Positions 12,764 to 24,447 are shown, counted from the stretch's first letter. The stretch is DNA of 64,000 bases from Linum tenue (GCA_946122785.1 CAMGYJ010000002.1:71700724-71764723); one strand, 5' to 3'. Notes: generated by a model from the sequence alone, not told the origin. Numbers and translations: made by a program.

Positions 12764-12781
12764 TGGCGCCGTTGCCGGGGA
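12764..12781 (+). other. tRNA-Asp-type primer-binding site
   Basis: TGGCGCCGTTGCCGGGGA lies 6 bases after the 5' LTR. It complements the expected 3' end of plant tRNA-Asp including CCA, as in Athila-lineage elements. Confidence 0.88.
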
Positions 12782-12904
12782 CGGCTAGGTTGTTGAAGAA
12801 AAGTGATTTCTGTTACTTTGGCATTTTCATTTTTGCATTGAGTTTTGTCTTTCCCACTTGTGCCTTCACGGGGTTTGCTTTGCTTGATTGTGTGCAGATA
12901 GTGC

Positions 12905-15709
12905 ATGACCCGTAGCCAGTCGGGAAGTTTACCGCCGTTGAATCCTGAGATTGAGCGCACCTGCAAACAACTTCGGAGACAACAGCGAGCTAGACTGGCT
13001 ACGGTGGAGCGCCGAGACGGCCAATTGACCAGCGACTCCGAGGACGAGCACGAGATGGAAGGCGATCAGAACCCGCCTCCTCACAACCAGATCCTGGGGA
13101 ACGACCAAAACCCCCCGGGAGCTGGCCACCATCATCATCCACCACCGCCGGGTCCCACCTTGGAGTACTACTACACTCCACGGATTGCTGACATCCGCCC
13201 GGTCATCCTCTATCCGCCCATCCCAGCAAATAACTTCGAGATCAAGCCAGGCTGGATTCAGCTCATCACATCCTCTATCCAGTTCCATGGCTTGAAGGAT
13301 GAGGAAGCCCGGGCACACCTTTCCCGTTTTCTGCAGCTGACAAACGGTTTCAAGCTGAATGGTGTTCCGGATGATGCAATCCGCCTTCATCTCTTCCCCC
13401 ATTCTCTGGCGGGGAATGCTAAGAGGTGGTTGGAGACCCAGCCCCCATTGTCCATCACCTCTTGGGACGATCTGGCTGACAAGTTCGTGCACCAGTATTA
13501 TCCGGCATCGAAGACCACGGAGATCCAGCGGGAGATCACTCACTTCCGCCAAGAGCCAGATGAGTCACTTCGTGATGCATGGGAGCGGTACATGGGATAC
13601 TTCTGGCAGTGTCCCCATCACGGTTTCAGCGATGCTTTCACAGTGGGGAACTTCTACAGTGCCATCACCCCAGACAGCCAGAGGGTGATCGAGTCTCTAT
13701 GCCCAGGAGGGGATATCCTTACTAAGACTCCACCCGAGCTGAACCAGATGATCAGTACTTTGGCTGCCCGCGATCATTCCTGGGGGCAGAGCAGCAGAGG
13801 CAGGCACTCCCGGGACCGTGGTGTGCATGCTATGGAGGCCAGATCCGGGTTAGAGCAGCAGGTGGCTGAGTTGGTGCAGACCCTGAAGCAAAATAACAGT
13901 CTCCTTCCGGGCCGAGGTGTAGCTGCGCCTCCAGTAGCTCAGTGCCAGTGGTGTGAGAGTCCAAACCATCTGGTGGAGGACTGTCAGGCTATGCGGGAGT
14001 CCTCTACTCCCCAAGAGCAGGTGGCCTTCATCGCCAATGCTCGGCGCTTCGACCCATACAGCAATACATATAATGAGGGATGGCGCCAGCATCCCAACTT
14101 TGCCTGGAGCAGCAACACCAACAAACCACCTGGTTTCCCAGCACCAGCAGGTGGTTTTCAGCAGAGGCAGCCCTACCAGCCTAGGCAAGGGCAGCCATTC
14201 CAGCAGCCCCAGGGCCAGTTTGCTCAGCCTCCAGCAGCCGCAGCTCCCGATAATCAGATGGCTGATCTGAAGAACATTTTGGCGACATTCATGACCACCA
14301 GCCAGGCGAATTTCGCAAGGGTGGACCAGAGCATAGCTTCTTTGGAGGCAGGGCAGAGGAACCAGGGTGCTATTTTGCAAGATCTACAGCACCAAGTCGG
14401 TGTCCTAGCGCGCCAGCTTACTGCTCGGGCCCCGGGGACTCTACCTGCCACCACCACCCCCAATCCACGGGACCCGCACGAGACCGCACATGCCATTTTC
14501 ACCCTGAGCGGCAGGCCTACATCAGCTGATCCTGCCCCGACCAGGCAGGAGGAACCACTACCTGCTTCAGCACTTCCAGCCGGTGATACAGAAGTGCGGG
14601 TGGAGAAGGAAGCCCCTGCTCCCAAGCCACAACCAGTGGTGAAGGAGCACGTACCCCAGCTTCCTTTCCCCACTCGCCTTCACAAGGACAAGCTGGAGAC
14701 TGAGTTTGCCAATTTTATGGCAATGTTGAAGCAGCTCAACATCAGCACACCATTTGTGGAGGCACTGTCGAAGATGCCCAAGTACGCTAAGTTCATGAAA
14801 GATCTCTGCACCAACAAGCAGAAACTTGGGGATCTCTCGACAGTGCTGCTGAGCGAGGAATGTTCTGCCATCCTGCAGAACAAGCTGCCCGAAAAGCGCA
14901 AGGATCCAGGGAGTTTTACTATCCCTCTTACTATTGGCAGCATGCATGTAGGAAAGTCCTTGGCGGACCTAGGCGCTAGCATTAATGTCATGCCATACAA
15001 ATTGTTCACAAAGCTAGACCTAGGTGAACTTAGCCCTACTAGGATGAGCATTCAGCTAGCTGATCGTTCTGTGGTGCATCCTAGGGGTATCATAGAAGAT
15101 TTGCTTGTTAATGTGGGTGCATTCACATATCCTGTTGATTTTGTTATTCTGGATATAAATGATGATGTGGATGTGCCTTTGATTCTAGGTAGACCATTTC
15201 TTGCCACCGCCAAGGCACTGATTGATGTGCATGATGGTAAACTGATCTTGCGTGCTGGAAATGAACAGGCTGTTTTTCCTGTGACTGAGTCTGATCATTG
15301 TGCTATGATTTCTGTATCGCCTGTGCATGCTATTTCTGACCAGATACACGAGCCTGTCGTGTATCCTTCTGCACCTCTCATTTTGCAGGACCCGCCTATC
15401 ATTCTTCCGCCGCCACTCCATCCAGCCTCGCCTTCAAACAAAAAGCTCAAGGAGGAGTGGCGGCCGAAGCCGCAAGTGGCTAAGCCTGCACGGAAGAAGA
15501 GTGGAGACCACTATGAGCTGGTCCCACCCCCCGCACCACGACCACCCTGGCCATCCGAGTACTCACTCGCCAGCATCTTGCCGGATGGCCAGGTCGAGCT
15601 GACTTCTGCTGGTGGTTGCAACCGTCGGGTGCACGGTCACCACCTGAAGCTGTACCTCAAGAGCGATGTGGATCCGCTCTTGGAGGCACATGTTCCTGCA
15701 CTTCCCTGA
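12905..15709 (+). CDS. Gag-protease polyprotein of the nested element
   Basis: An uninterrupted 934-aa ORF. It has a retrotransposon gag domain (about residues 150-260, with AGNAKRWLETQP and SLRDAWERY), one CCHC knuckle CQWCESPNHLVEDC near residue 346, a Pro/Gln-rich linker, and a retroviral-type aspartic protease with ADLGASINVMPY near residue 686 and the later VPLILGRPFLATA. DLGAS in place of DSGAS is normal in Athila/Tat elements. The last ~60 residues (WPSEYSLASILPDGQ then HGHHLKLYL) resemble the tail that normally ends the integrase of these polyproteins. This suggests an in-frame internal loss of RT, RNase H and integrase. The ORF has no stops or frameshifts. Confidence 0.92.
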   Translation: MTRSQSGSLPPLNPEIERTCKQLRRQQRARLATVERRDGQLTSDSEDEHEMEGDQNPPPHNQILGNDQNPPGAGHHHHPPPPGPTLEYYYTPRIADIRPVILYPPIPANNFEIKPGWIQLITSSIQFHGLKDEEARAHLSRFLQLTNGFKLNGVPDDAIRLHLFPHSLAGNAKRWLETQPPLSITSWDDLADKFVHQYYPASKTTEIQREITHFRQEPDESLRDAWERYMGYFWQCPHHGFSDAFTVGNFYSAITPDSQRVIESLCPGGDILTKTPPELNQMISTLAARDHSWGQSSRGRHSRDRGVHAMEARSGLEQQVAELVQTLKQNNSLLPGRGVAAPPVAQCQWCESPNHLVEDCQAMRESSTPQEQVAFIANARRFDPYSNTYNEGWRQHPNFAWSSNTNKPPGFPAPAGGFQQRQPYQPRQGQPFQQPQGQFAQPPAAAAPDNQMADLKNILATFMTTSQANFARVDQSIASLEAGQRNQGAILQDLQHQVGVLARQLTARAPGTLPATTTPNPRDPHETAHAIFTLSGRPTSADPAPTRQEEPLPASALPAGDTEVRVEKEAPAPKPQPVVKEHVPQLPFPTRLHKDKLETEFANFMAMLKQLNISTPFVEALSKMPKYAKFMKDLCTNKQKLGDLSTVLLSEECSAILQNKLPEKRKDPGSFTIPLTIGSMHVGKSLADLGASINVMPYKLFTKLDLGELSPTRMSIQLADRSVVHPRGIIEDLLVNVGAFTYPVDFVILDINDDVDVPLILGRPFLATAKALIDVHDGKLILRAGNEQAVFPVTESDHCAMISVSPVHAISDQIHEPVVYPSAPLILQDPPIILPPPLHPASPSNKKLKEEWRPKPQVAKPARKKSGDHYELVPPPAPRPPWPSEYSLASILPDGQVELTSAGGCNRRVHGHHLKLYLKSDVDPLLEAHVPALP

Positions 15710-17600
15710 GTATCCACCATGGGCGTCCAGCTAAAAGACGGTAAAGAAGCGCTTGTGGGGAGGCAACCCCACCATTTGATTTTCTTTCTTATGTTTCGAG
15801 TCGGATTGCCAACCAGTTTGGTTTTGGTTTGTTTTATTTTGTTCTGGATTATGTACTATTGGGATGACCGTTGGATCTAACGTATGTGTTTGAGCTTTTT
15901 GGTCTCTTTTAGCTCTGCCTGTGTTCCTGACTGGTCCTCTCTCCAGTCCGTCCCATGCTGACTGGTCCATTTCCAGTCTTCTGCAGTCTGTGCGCACCGG
16001 TAACATCGTTCCCCTTTCCTTCCCTCTTCTCCATTGAGGGCAATGTCGATCTTAAGTGTGGGGGGGATGTTTATCTTTTGACTGCATTAGCTCTGTTTGT
16101 GTGCTTGGAGCCTAGTCCACTGTCCAAATCTTACGATTTGAGGGCTCCGAGTACTGCTGTTTGATCATATTGGCACTGTGTTTTGATGGATGAATTGATT
16201 GGTTTTCGGATTAATGCATGACAACTTGTTTGCGACTAGGACAACCTATGATGAGGACTGAGGTGTGCAGTAGAACGATGTAGGGGTTCAGTTTTTCAAC
16301 TGTTTGCGTGCCAACTGTGACTTGATCTGACTTGATCTGATTACTTGTCCTTGACAGTCGTTTATGCATCTAGTTCAGGGTATCGGAATGTGAGATAGAG
16401 CATATAGGTAGCCATGTGAGATTTGAGCCTGCTCGTTTCTTTCTTGTGCGATAGATCCCTCTTCCATGATGTGTAGCATTCACGTTGTCACTAGCTAAGA
16501 TGATGGGGGCATAGGATTAGCCCACGCCCAAAACTGACTGTCCTGATGTGTCATATCCCCTAGTCAGCCCCTTTGAGCCGTGTGTTATCCTTTCTTTTGG
16601 TCTATAATGAAAAAAATCACCCTTGTTGCATCTTTTAGAAGGTTCCACAGAGTGGTTTTATATATTCTCTGCTGTTTCTGCTAAAGTCTATGTGAGTGTT
16701 GGAGGTAGTGCTTAAAAATTGGGCAGGTGTTTGAAATTTATGCAGAAGTGGTGGTTCTCTTAAGAAATGAAAAGAAAAATGAAAGAAAAACAAAGAAAAA
16801 TTGAAAGTAAAAGAGAGCCACTACCAAAAATCTGAATAATGCCCAGTAAGCAGTGTTTCTTAGCAGTCTGGCTTGGAAATGCTGATGATTATGCCTCCTT
16901 CGCTCTTGTGCTCTTAAGATATTTAGTAATGCAGAATAGCAGAAAGAAAATACCGGGTTGTTTGACTGTGATTGTGTGTTTGGAAAATGTGGAACCTTTT
17001 TGCTATGAATACTTCCACCACCTAAAAGGCCTTTTCCCCATGTCCAAGACCTTAGCCAGTCATTTGAACCTGTGTCTAAGACCTCCTGATTAGTTAGTGG
17101 TGACACCCCATATGTGAACTCTAGCATTTAGAGGCTGCCATCATGGTGAAGAGATGATAGGGATTGAGAGAAATAGCATGCGCATCTTTCGCATCAAAAT
17201 TGTCCTGACCCCACTGGTCGAGAGTGAGTGATTCATTTTCATTTTCTATATGCTCTTGTACCCCGGTGAGGACCTAGATTGCTCGATCTTTATTCTGATG
17301 TTTTGAGTTGGATGCATGAGTCGACTGTTTTGCGTAGGTGGTTGAATCAAGTCTAGGTTGGCTAGTGAACAGACGGGAGACTCTTCCTTTACTCGATTTG
17401 CTGCACTCGAATGTCCTTTGTGGTGGTTGTCCAGGTTGTTACTGAGGTTGTGCATGTATTGATGTTTGAAAACCAGTGCGATTCACGTGTTTTGTGCCTT
17501 TATGACTTGTCCCCAATGTTGGTTGATTGAATATGTAAGCTTACCTAGTGTCTGACTTGGTTTGCTTGGGGACAAGCAAACGGTTAAGTGTGGGGGAGTT
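15710..17600 (+). other. Noncoding 3' region of the nested element, with polypurine tract
   Basis: No open frame with reverse transcriptase, RNase H, integrase or other similarity on either strand. It ends in the purine-rich AAGTGTGGGGGAGTT just before the 3' LTR; the last GTGGGGGAG is the probable second-strand primer. A similar GTGTGGGGGGGATG lies at about 16056. Confidence 0.75.
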
Positions 17601-18939
17601 TGATAGACCGATAATTATACATGTTTTTACCCCTATTCTGAGGCCGTTTGCGACGAGGAATCTCGTGTTTTAAGCCGATTTCACGCTAGGTTGTGTGTTT
17701 CTGTCATATTTCAGGTCCCGGCGTTGGAATCGAGGCGGAGAAACGAGTTCTGGGCCGAAAGGAGCAAGGTTGGGACGAATAGGGCTGAAGGAGGAAAATA
17801 CCCGGTCAGGTGGCCAAATACCCGACCGGGTATTAACCAATTTTGGGCGCCCGAGAAGCAGCGAGGGGCCCGGGCACAGGAGTTAAATCCCCGGTCGGGG
17901 ATTTTGGTGTTGGACCGGGGATTTCCCTCTTTAGTGAAACGGTGTGCTGCAGAATACCCGGTCACAACCCAGAATACCCGACCGGGTATTCTGACCGGGT
18001 ATCGCGACCAGGCAGAGGATTTAAGAGAGAAGAAAGCCAACATTGAGGGGATCCGAGTTTTTGAGAGAGAAACCGATACCTAGAGAGAGAAAGCGTCAAA
18101 CCAGAGTTCTCAAGCGCCATAGATCGATCTTCAACACCATTGGAGCCCGTCTTGAGCTTGGAGAAGTGCGATTAAACGTCCAGAAGCAGGAATCCAACTT
18201 CGCAGTATGATTTCCGTGTCTGAATCTGCTTTTGCTTCTTTCTCTATGGAGTAGTTTCCCTATTCATCTGGGTATGGAGAACCCTAGATTTGTATGCTAG
18301 GTCTGATTGTATGAACCCAAGTACAGTGTTTGTGAATTGATTATATTCGATTGAGGTTTGATTGATTGAATGACTTGAATCCTGATCAAATTCCTGTTGT
18401 TTCTGCTTTAACCTGGAATGAGAATATCTGCCTAGGTTGATAGAGTACCCTTAATCGAAGGTAGCGAATTGGTGACTTTAGTCGAGGAGCCAGTTCACTA
18501 TTCTGTACCGAATTCCATTCGGTAGTGGAGGTTTTGTTCATAGGGCCTCAATCTGTTTACTCCGGTGGAGGTTAGTCGCCCGCTAGAGACTCAGATTGGG
18601 AGGGTCTGGAGACCTTTAGTCGAGACTTCAGGCTAATTGAGAACCTTCCGCAGTATAACTTTCATGAAAACTGAACTTGGCAAATTGCAATCCGACTTAA
18701 CTGCAGTCTAGGGGGAAACCATATCCGGGTGACCTCTCTTGACTTGACAACAAACCGTTTACTTGCTTTGTGTTTTGTTTGCTTGAGTTTCACTAAAAGT
18801 TCACCGCTAAATAACAAGAATTCACCGAGTAGTCATCATATCTAGGACCCGGGTTGACATTAAAACCCGACCCGCTATACTACGCTTTAGGAAGTGGTTA
18901 TACTTGGCCATTTTCTAGGGTGACAGTAGGAGTGAGTCA
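17601..18939 (+). repeat. Nested element 3' LTR
   Basis: 1339 bp, the same length as the 5' LTR, with two substitutions by eye. It is followed directly by the second copy of the GGGCC target duplication. Confidence 0.95.
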
Positions 18940-21626
18940 GGGCCAGCGCCGGTTCCCTCTCGTAATGGGTTTCTATACTTTGCGTTATTTATCGATCACT
19001 ACAGTCGCTTCACATGGATTTATTTTTTGAAGAATAAATCTGAACTAAGGACTCATGCTCAGGACTTTGTGCGCATGGTACAGACTCAATTTCAGAAGAC
19101 GGTTAAGATCATTCGATCTGACCCAGGGGGAGAGTTTAGTTCAAACCCTCTCCTTCAGTTTATCGGGATTCTGGAATTATTTCGCAGCAGTCATGTCCTG
19201 GCATCTCACAGCAGAATGGCGTCGTAGAGCGCAAGAACCGCCATGTTCTTGAGCTTACTAGAGCTATCTTGTTTCGCTCAGGAGTTCCAGCCCGTTTTTG
19301 GGTAGAGGCGGCACACACAGTTGTCCATTTAATTAATCGGCAAATCACACCTGTGTTGGATAATCTCTCTCCTTATTATAAACTTTATTCTCGCCATCCT
19401 AATTATGGTCGCCTGCGAGTATTCGGCTGCCTGTGCTTTGTTCTTCTTCCACGAAAGGAACGCCACAAGCTGGCTCCGAAAACAGTGTGGTGTGTTTTCT
19501 TGGGCTACAGTGATCGGTTCAAAGGGTACTTGTGCTATGATCCGACCAGTCATCGTCTCCGTGTTGCTTGTCATGTTCTTTTTATGGAGCATATGCCGTA
19601 CTTTTCCAACAAAGACCAGTCGACGCGGGAGGAGTTTGAACGAAGCTTAGCATTCCTCTGTCCATTTCCTTTATCTTCTGCCGAGTTTCAAGGAGGGGCT
19701 GGGAGTGAATTAACAACGTCGTCGTCATCTTCCACCGGTGGTGGCTCCTCCGGGCCGAATTCTGACAGCAGCAGCTCCGGGCCGAATTCTGACGGCAGCA
19801 GCTCCGGGTCGTACTCCTCAGGCAGCAGCTTTGGGCCGTCCTCTTCGAGTTCGAGTCCCTCGTCGCCTAGTCAACCCTCCGCTACCAACTCTACTTCAGC
19901 CTCCTCTCCATCAAGTTCATTGGCATCTTCTACTGGGTCTACTGAGAATAATGACCAGGAGCTGGATGTAGAAGTGGGTATGGGCGACGCCTTGCAGCTT
20001 CGCCGATCTACTCGCATTACAAAGGGGAATCCTCCAACACAACTTCAGGACTACGTTGGGTATTCAACTGATTCTATATTTATTCCCGCAAACTATCGCC
20101 AAGCACGAGGTATTCCGGAGTGGGATGCGGCCATGGAGGAAGAAACTGAAGCCCTTGAAGCTAATCAAACTTGGGACTTAGTCCCTCGTACTCCGGAAAT
20201 GTCCATAGTTGGATGTAAATGGGTGTATGATGTTAAAGTAAGACCAGCTGGTGACATTGAGAGATTCAAAGCACGGTTGGTGGCACAGGGATGTAGTCAA
20301 GAGTATGGCATAGATTACGAGGAAACGTTTGCTCCGGTTGCCAATATTCAGACTATGCGATGTGTCCTAGCTGTTGCTGCAATGAAGGGATGGCCTCTGG
20401 TGCAGTTAGATGTGAAGAATGCCTTTCTCCACGGAGATCTTAAGGAAACTATCTACATGGCTCGACCACCTGGGTATACCAAAGGAGATGCTAATACAGT
20501 GTGTAGACTGAAGCGTTCACTGTATGGTCTCAAGCAGGCCCCGCGAGCTTGGTTTGAGAAGTTCCATGGCACTATCGTACAGGCTGGCTTTGTTCAGAGT
20601 CAGAATGATCCTTCACTGTTTCTGCGCAATACGGTACATGGGATTACTATACTGTTGCTATATGTGGATGATATGATTATTTCAGGAGATGATAAGGATG
20701 GAATAAGGGAGTTGACTGCGACGCTTCATCAGGCCTTCAAGCTAAAAGAGCTTGGGGAGGTATCTTATTTCTTAGGCTTGGAGATTGAGAGGAGTGATCA
20801 TGGCATCCTCATCAGCCAACGCAAGTATGTCCGTGATTTATTGGCTGAGTATCAGTTCGAGAATTCCAAGCCTTGTCCCACACCGATGGAGCAAAACTTG
20901 AAGTTAAGCAGGACCAGTGGTGATGTACTAGAGGATCAGACGTATTACCGGACGGTTGTGGGATCTCTCCGATACCTCAGCTCCACACGACCCGATATAG
21001 CTTATGCGGTGCAGGTGGTCAGTCAATTTATGGGTATGGCTCGTACTATGCATTTGGATGCAGTCCATCGGATTTTGAGATATCTTCAGGGAACACAGGA
21101 TGTAGGGCTTTTCTTCCCACGGAACGGAGAGTTTGTTCTGGAGGCCTTTGCAGATGCTGATTTTGCAGGTTGTCTAGATACACGGAGGTCAACATCGGGG
21201 TGGTGTGTTCGTCTTGGGAAGTCTTTTATTTCATGGAGATGCAAGAAACAAGACCGGGTCTCCAAATCATCAACAGAAGCTGAGTATAGATCGATGTCAG
21301 AGGTCAGTTCAGAACTTGTATGGCTGCAGCGTCTTCTCGGCGAGATAGGGGTACAGTGCAGTCTACCTATGCGCTTGTTTGGAGACAATACTAGTGCGAT
21401 TCGAATTGCAACAAATCCTGTTCTACATGACAGGACAAAGCATATCGAGACTCATGTTCACTACATCAGACAACTGGTAACAGAGGGGGTTATTGAACTA
21501 CGCTATTTGCCAACAGAAGACCAGACTGCAGATCTGTTGACAAAGGTTGTTGGATCAAGCAGACATTGGTATTTATCTAACAAATTGATGTTGCGCAAGC
21601 CTCATCAATTTGAGGGAGGGTGTTAA
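18940..21626 (+). pseudogene. Copia integrase-RT-RNase H (second half, one frameshift)
   Basis: After the nested element the copia frame resumes in phase at the GGGCC duplication. Integrase continues through FIDHYSRFTW and the second catalytic Asp in RSDPGGEF. Then one base is missing in a T run (about 19159-19161), so the frame moves by one; from 19161 the continuation with the third catalytic residue (NGVVERKN) is fully open. Next come a Ser/Gly-rich linker, reverse transcriptase (KWVYDVK, QLDVKNAFLHGDL, SLYGLKQAPRAW, YVDD at about 20659-20670) and RNase H (ADADFAGC, SSTEAEYRS, DNTSAI, RTKHIE). The stop codon TAA (21624-21626) falls inside the 3' LTR. Apart from the frameshift and the nested insertion, no lesion is seen. 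Confidence 0.95.
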
Positions 21627-21865
21627 AATAACCAATGTACTTAGTTTATGTGGCTTTCTGTAATTGTCTCATTAAGTCCCTAGCTAAGTGTGATTAGGGT
21701 TATTAAACTCGCAGCCTATATATATAGGTTCCTCTGCTGTACGAAAAAACTAAGGTGAATAACATTGACTCTGGAGAGTTCTAGCTCTCCCGTGGACTAG
21801 TCCTGATCATCAGGGAAACCACGTAAATCTTGTGTTCGTGCTATTTAGATTCTTAGTTCTTATCA
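21621..21865 (+). repeat. Copia 3' LTR
   Basis: 245 bp, preceded by the purine tract TTTGAGGGAGGG. It matches the 5' LTR except at two positions. Confidence 0.96.
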
Positions 21866-22742
21866 AGCCACACTGAACTAAACCAAATATTTGCTATTAT
21901 TATGTACTATATATACTCATTCACTTTATTCATCCATGTCGCTAAAACATTATAATTATCTGCTAACCTTTAAAACTATGGTTCGGGTATGGTATAAATG
22001 AAAACCAGTCTCCCCAGCTTAACTCATTGCCATCCCTAGAAATGATTAACTAGTGTTGTATTGCTGCTCATATTTGGCACAATTTCAACTACTTTGTGTA
22101 TGTTCTCCCTGTGTTTGATGGGTACTCAGTTGAATTATGATGAGATTGTATGATACATTAGCATTATGACATCCTTGCATGATCGAACGGATTGTGAAAT
22201 GCGCGATCCAACAGTGAAATAACACGTTAGGACTTACAATATTAATGAACGTGAGCAACTTTTTCATGATATTCATTGATGAAGGTCTCTTATGGGACAT
22301 TAGTGCTCAGATTGTGAATGTCTGGTACAAGATCTGTAAAAGTACCAAACCTAAAGCGTGGTCCTCTTGGAAGGCTGTTTTCCTTAAGACTTCGGGTATC
22401 GCCTTTCCCTCCAGTTCACCATGGTCACAGGCTCCATAGAGAAGAATAAACTAGTACTACGTACAATGGAAAGTGCCTCAAAGTATCATCGAGGTGTGTT
22501 TATTATACTGCCTAATTAGATTCCTACAGGTAATTAATTTGATTCCGTCAACGGGAGAAATAACTTATGTTAATTTTATTAAAAAATAGCATTCATCGAA
22601 CTTGCAATAATTTATTTGTTTATGTTATTATATTCAAAGATTGATGAGGTTGAATTTGAAACTCGTGTAGTCACGTAGTATTTGAAAAATTATATAACGA
22701 AAGTCGCTGAACTTCGCAGAAATAAGAGAGAACTGAAGTGAG

Positions 22743-23153
22743 TAGAGGTGGCAATTAGGATCCAAATCCATGAATCCAATCCATCCACCAAATTATCCAC
22801 CTAATCCAATCCATTTAAATCCAAATCCAATTGGATTGGTGGATTCATGGATCAATCCATGGATCCAAATTACGATTTGGTACCTATATTTTTTATATTT
22901 TACATTTTATACCTAATATTTATATTTTTATACAAAAAAATATCATTGGAAAATTACATTTTGGTACCTACAATTTTTCATTATGACATTTGAGTACCAA
23001 AACTTCTCAAATTTTGCATTTTGGTCCAAACTTTGGATGTCATTTGGATTCATGGATCAATCCATTTGATCCAATCCATGAATCCACCAATCCATTTGAT
23101 CCATGGATCCACCAATCCATGAATCCACGAATCCGATCCAATTGCCACCTCTA
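22743..23153. mobile_element. hAT-type MITE rich in ATCCAATCC motifs, 411 bp
   Basis: The ends read TAGAGGTGGCAATT in inverted orientation. The flanks are GAAGTGAG (22735-22742) and GAAGTAAG (23154-23161), an 8-bp duplication with one mismatch, as expected for hAT. Both subterminal regions are built from ATCCA/TGGAT motifs (for example ATCCAATCCAT and TGGATTCATGGAT), so the element can fold on itself. No coding capacity. Confidence 0.85.
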
Positions 23154-24311
23154 GAAGTAAGAGATTCGCACGATAGAGAAGATGCTGGTTAATCTTTGCC
23201 TTTTTGATGATCTAGTTTCGTTGAATGAAACTGAGTTGGGCTCAGTTTCAGACACCGGTCCACGTTCTATTTATCGATTCACCAGCTAGGCCTAAAGCAC
23301 CCACGTCCTGTCTTGTTCAAACAAGAAATTCCTTTGTACTTCCCGCCTTCGAGTGACCCTGCAAAAAAGAGCACTACATAAAACAAAGAACAAGACCATA
23401 GAACTCAAAGATACTCGAAAAGAACAAGACAACACATGATTATTTGATAATCGATTACCCTTCTTGTTTTGTAACGTTGGATACCGATTAATTAGGTTAA
23501 ATGTATGGAAGACATTTCAATTGGTGCCATGCATAGCAAATGATGATCTCTCATGCAATGGGTCAAATTTCAGCAAACCTCTCGTCTCAAGAAATTGAAG
23601 TTAATCTCTTGTCCAAACTATAGAAGAATTTAATTGTTCTAAAGTAAACAATTATTTACACTAAACATGAAACAAATACTACAAATACCACATCACCTTT
23701 TTAACAATATAATTGTTGCATGTTTTTTTTGGTATGAAAACGATGGATTGGATCCTTCAGAATATATTAACAAAACATTATCCTTATATAATTGTGCATT
23801 AGTAATGTCTTTGTAAACCTTACTTCCTGAACAAACTCTAGACCAAGTGAAATTCTCATAAATTTAGCTTTCACGATGATTCAATTTTTAAGATTGACCT
23901 TAAAAAGATTAATTATAAAATATCTTTCATTATATCACTTACCACTAATCAAACTCAAAATGATAAACAAAATTATCAGTGTCAGCCCAAAAAATATAAA
24001 ACAAAGTCATCAAGACCAACGACGACTGGTCCTCATAATGGATCTTTACTAAATACTAGGCATCCTTTGTTTGAAATTGCTTGTAATAATCAAATAATAA
24101 ACCAAAAATTTAATCATATAATTAATCGTTTGATTCCCTTGGGACCTTCTCCTTCAAGCCATCAACCCAGAGCGAGTCACCGAGTCAAATATATTCGCCT
24201 GAAGCCGTTTCTTTTTTCGTCTCTAAAAAAAGTAGCTTTCCAGCAGCATAGCAACGTCTTCTTTCCTTCCCTTCCCTTCGTCGCCAATTTCACACGATAC
24301 TCTCACAGACT

Positions 24312-24319
24312 ATTATATA
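24312..24319 (+). promoter_or_regulatory. Candidate TATA box for the methylesterase gene
   Basis: ATTATATA lies about 130 bases before the ATG at 24448, in the expected promoter position. No transcript data. Confidence 0.35.
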
Positions 24320-24447
24320 GTCAGAGAAGGAAAGGTCCACATTTCTCAGAAACTCCCACCCGCTACCGCCATTTCCCCCCCGCCGCCGCCGCCGCCCCAA
24401 AACCTTCACCAATTGCCAAATTCTTCAACTTTATGTCGCCGTGAGAA

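Larger units (their letters stand above)
11419..18939 (+). mobile_element. Non-autonomous Ty3/gypsy-type element with gag-protease only (TR-GAG-like)
   Basis: The 1339-bp LTRs (11419-12757 and 17601-18939) start TGATAGACCG and end GTGAGTCA. They are flanked by the 5-bp duplication GGGCC (11414-11418 and 18940-18944) inside the copia integrase. A tRNA-Asp-type primer site follows the first LTR and a purine tract precedes the second. Between them is one long ORF for gag and protease. The remaining 1.9 kb has no reverse transcriptase, RNase H or integrase. The noncoding 3' part has the phrases AAGCGCTTGTGGGGAGGCAAC (about 15748) and AAGTGTGGGGG (about 16054 and 17586), which recur in Athila/Tat-lineage elements. 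I see two differences between the LTRs (G/A at about 11596 and G/A at about 11909). Confidence 0.93.
9053..21865 (+). mobile_element. Ty1/copia LTR retrotransposon, split by a nested element
   Basis: The element is bounded by 245-bp LTRs that start TGTTAAAATAACC and end TTCTTATCA. It is flanked by the 5-bp target duplication AGCCA (9048-9052 and 21866-21870). Its order is LTR, primer-binding site, gag, protease, integrase, reverse transcriptase, RNase H, purine tract, LTR; integrase before RT defines copia. A 7.5-kb element (11419-18939) has inserted in the integrase region. Without it the copia element is about 5.3 kb, a normal size. By eye the two LTRs differ at two positions (G/T near 9081 and C/T near 9143). 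Confidence 0.97.
21866..24447. other. Intergenic region upstream of the methylesterase
   Basis: AT-rich with no supported gene. It holds one hAT-type MITE (22743-23153). The last ~300 bases are the leader and promoter side of the MES gene. Short open frames at 22245-22439 and 24067-24444 show no family resemblance. Confidence 0.5.

Noticed and set aside
15710..17600. Hidden reverse transcriptase in the nested element
   Set aside because: I looked for RT, RNase H and integrase motifs in all frames and found none, even broken ones.
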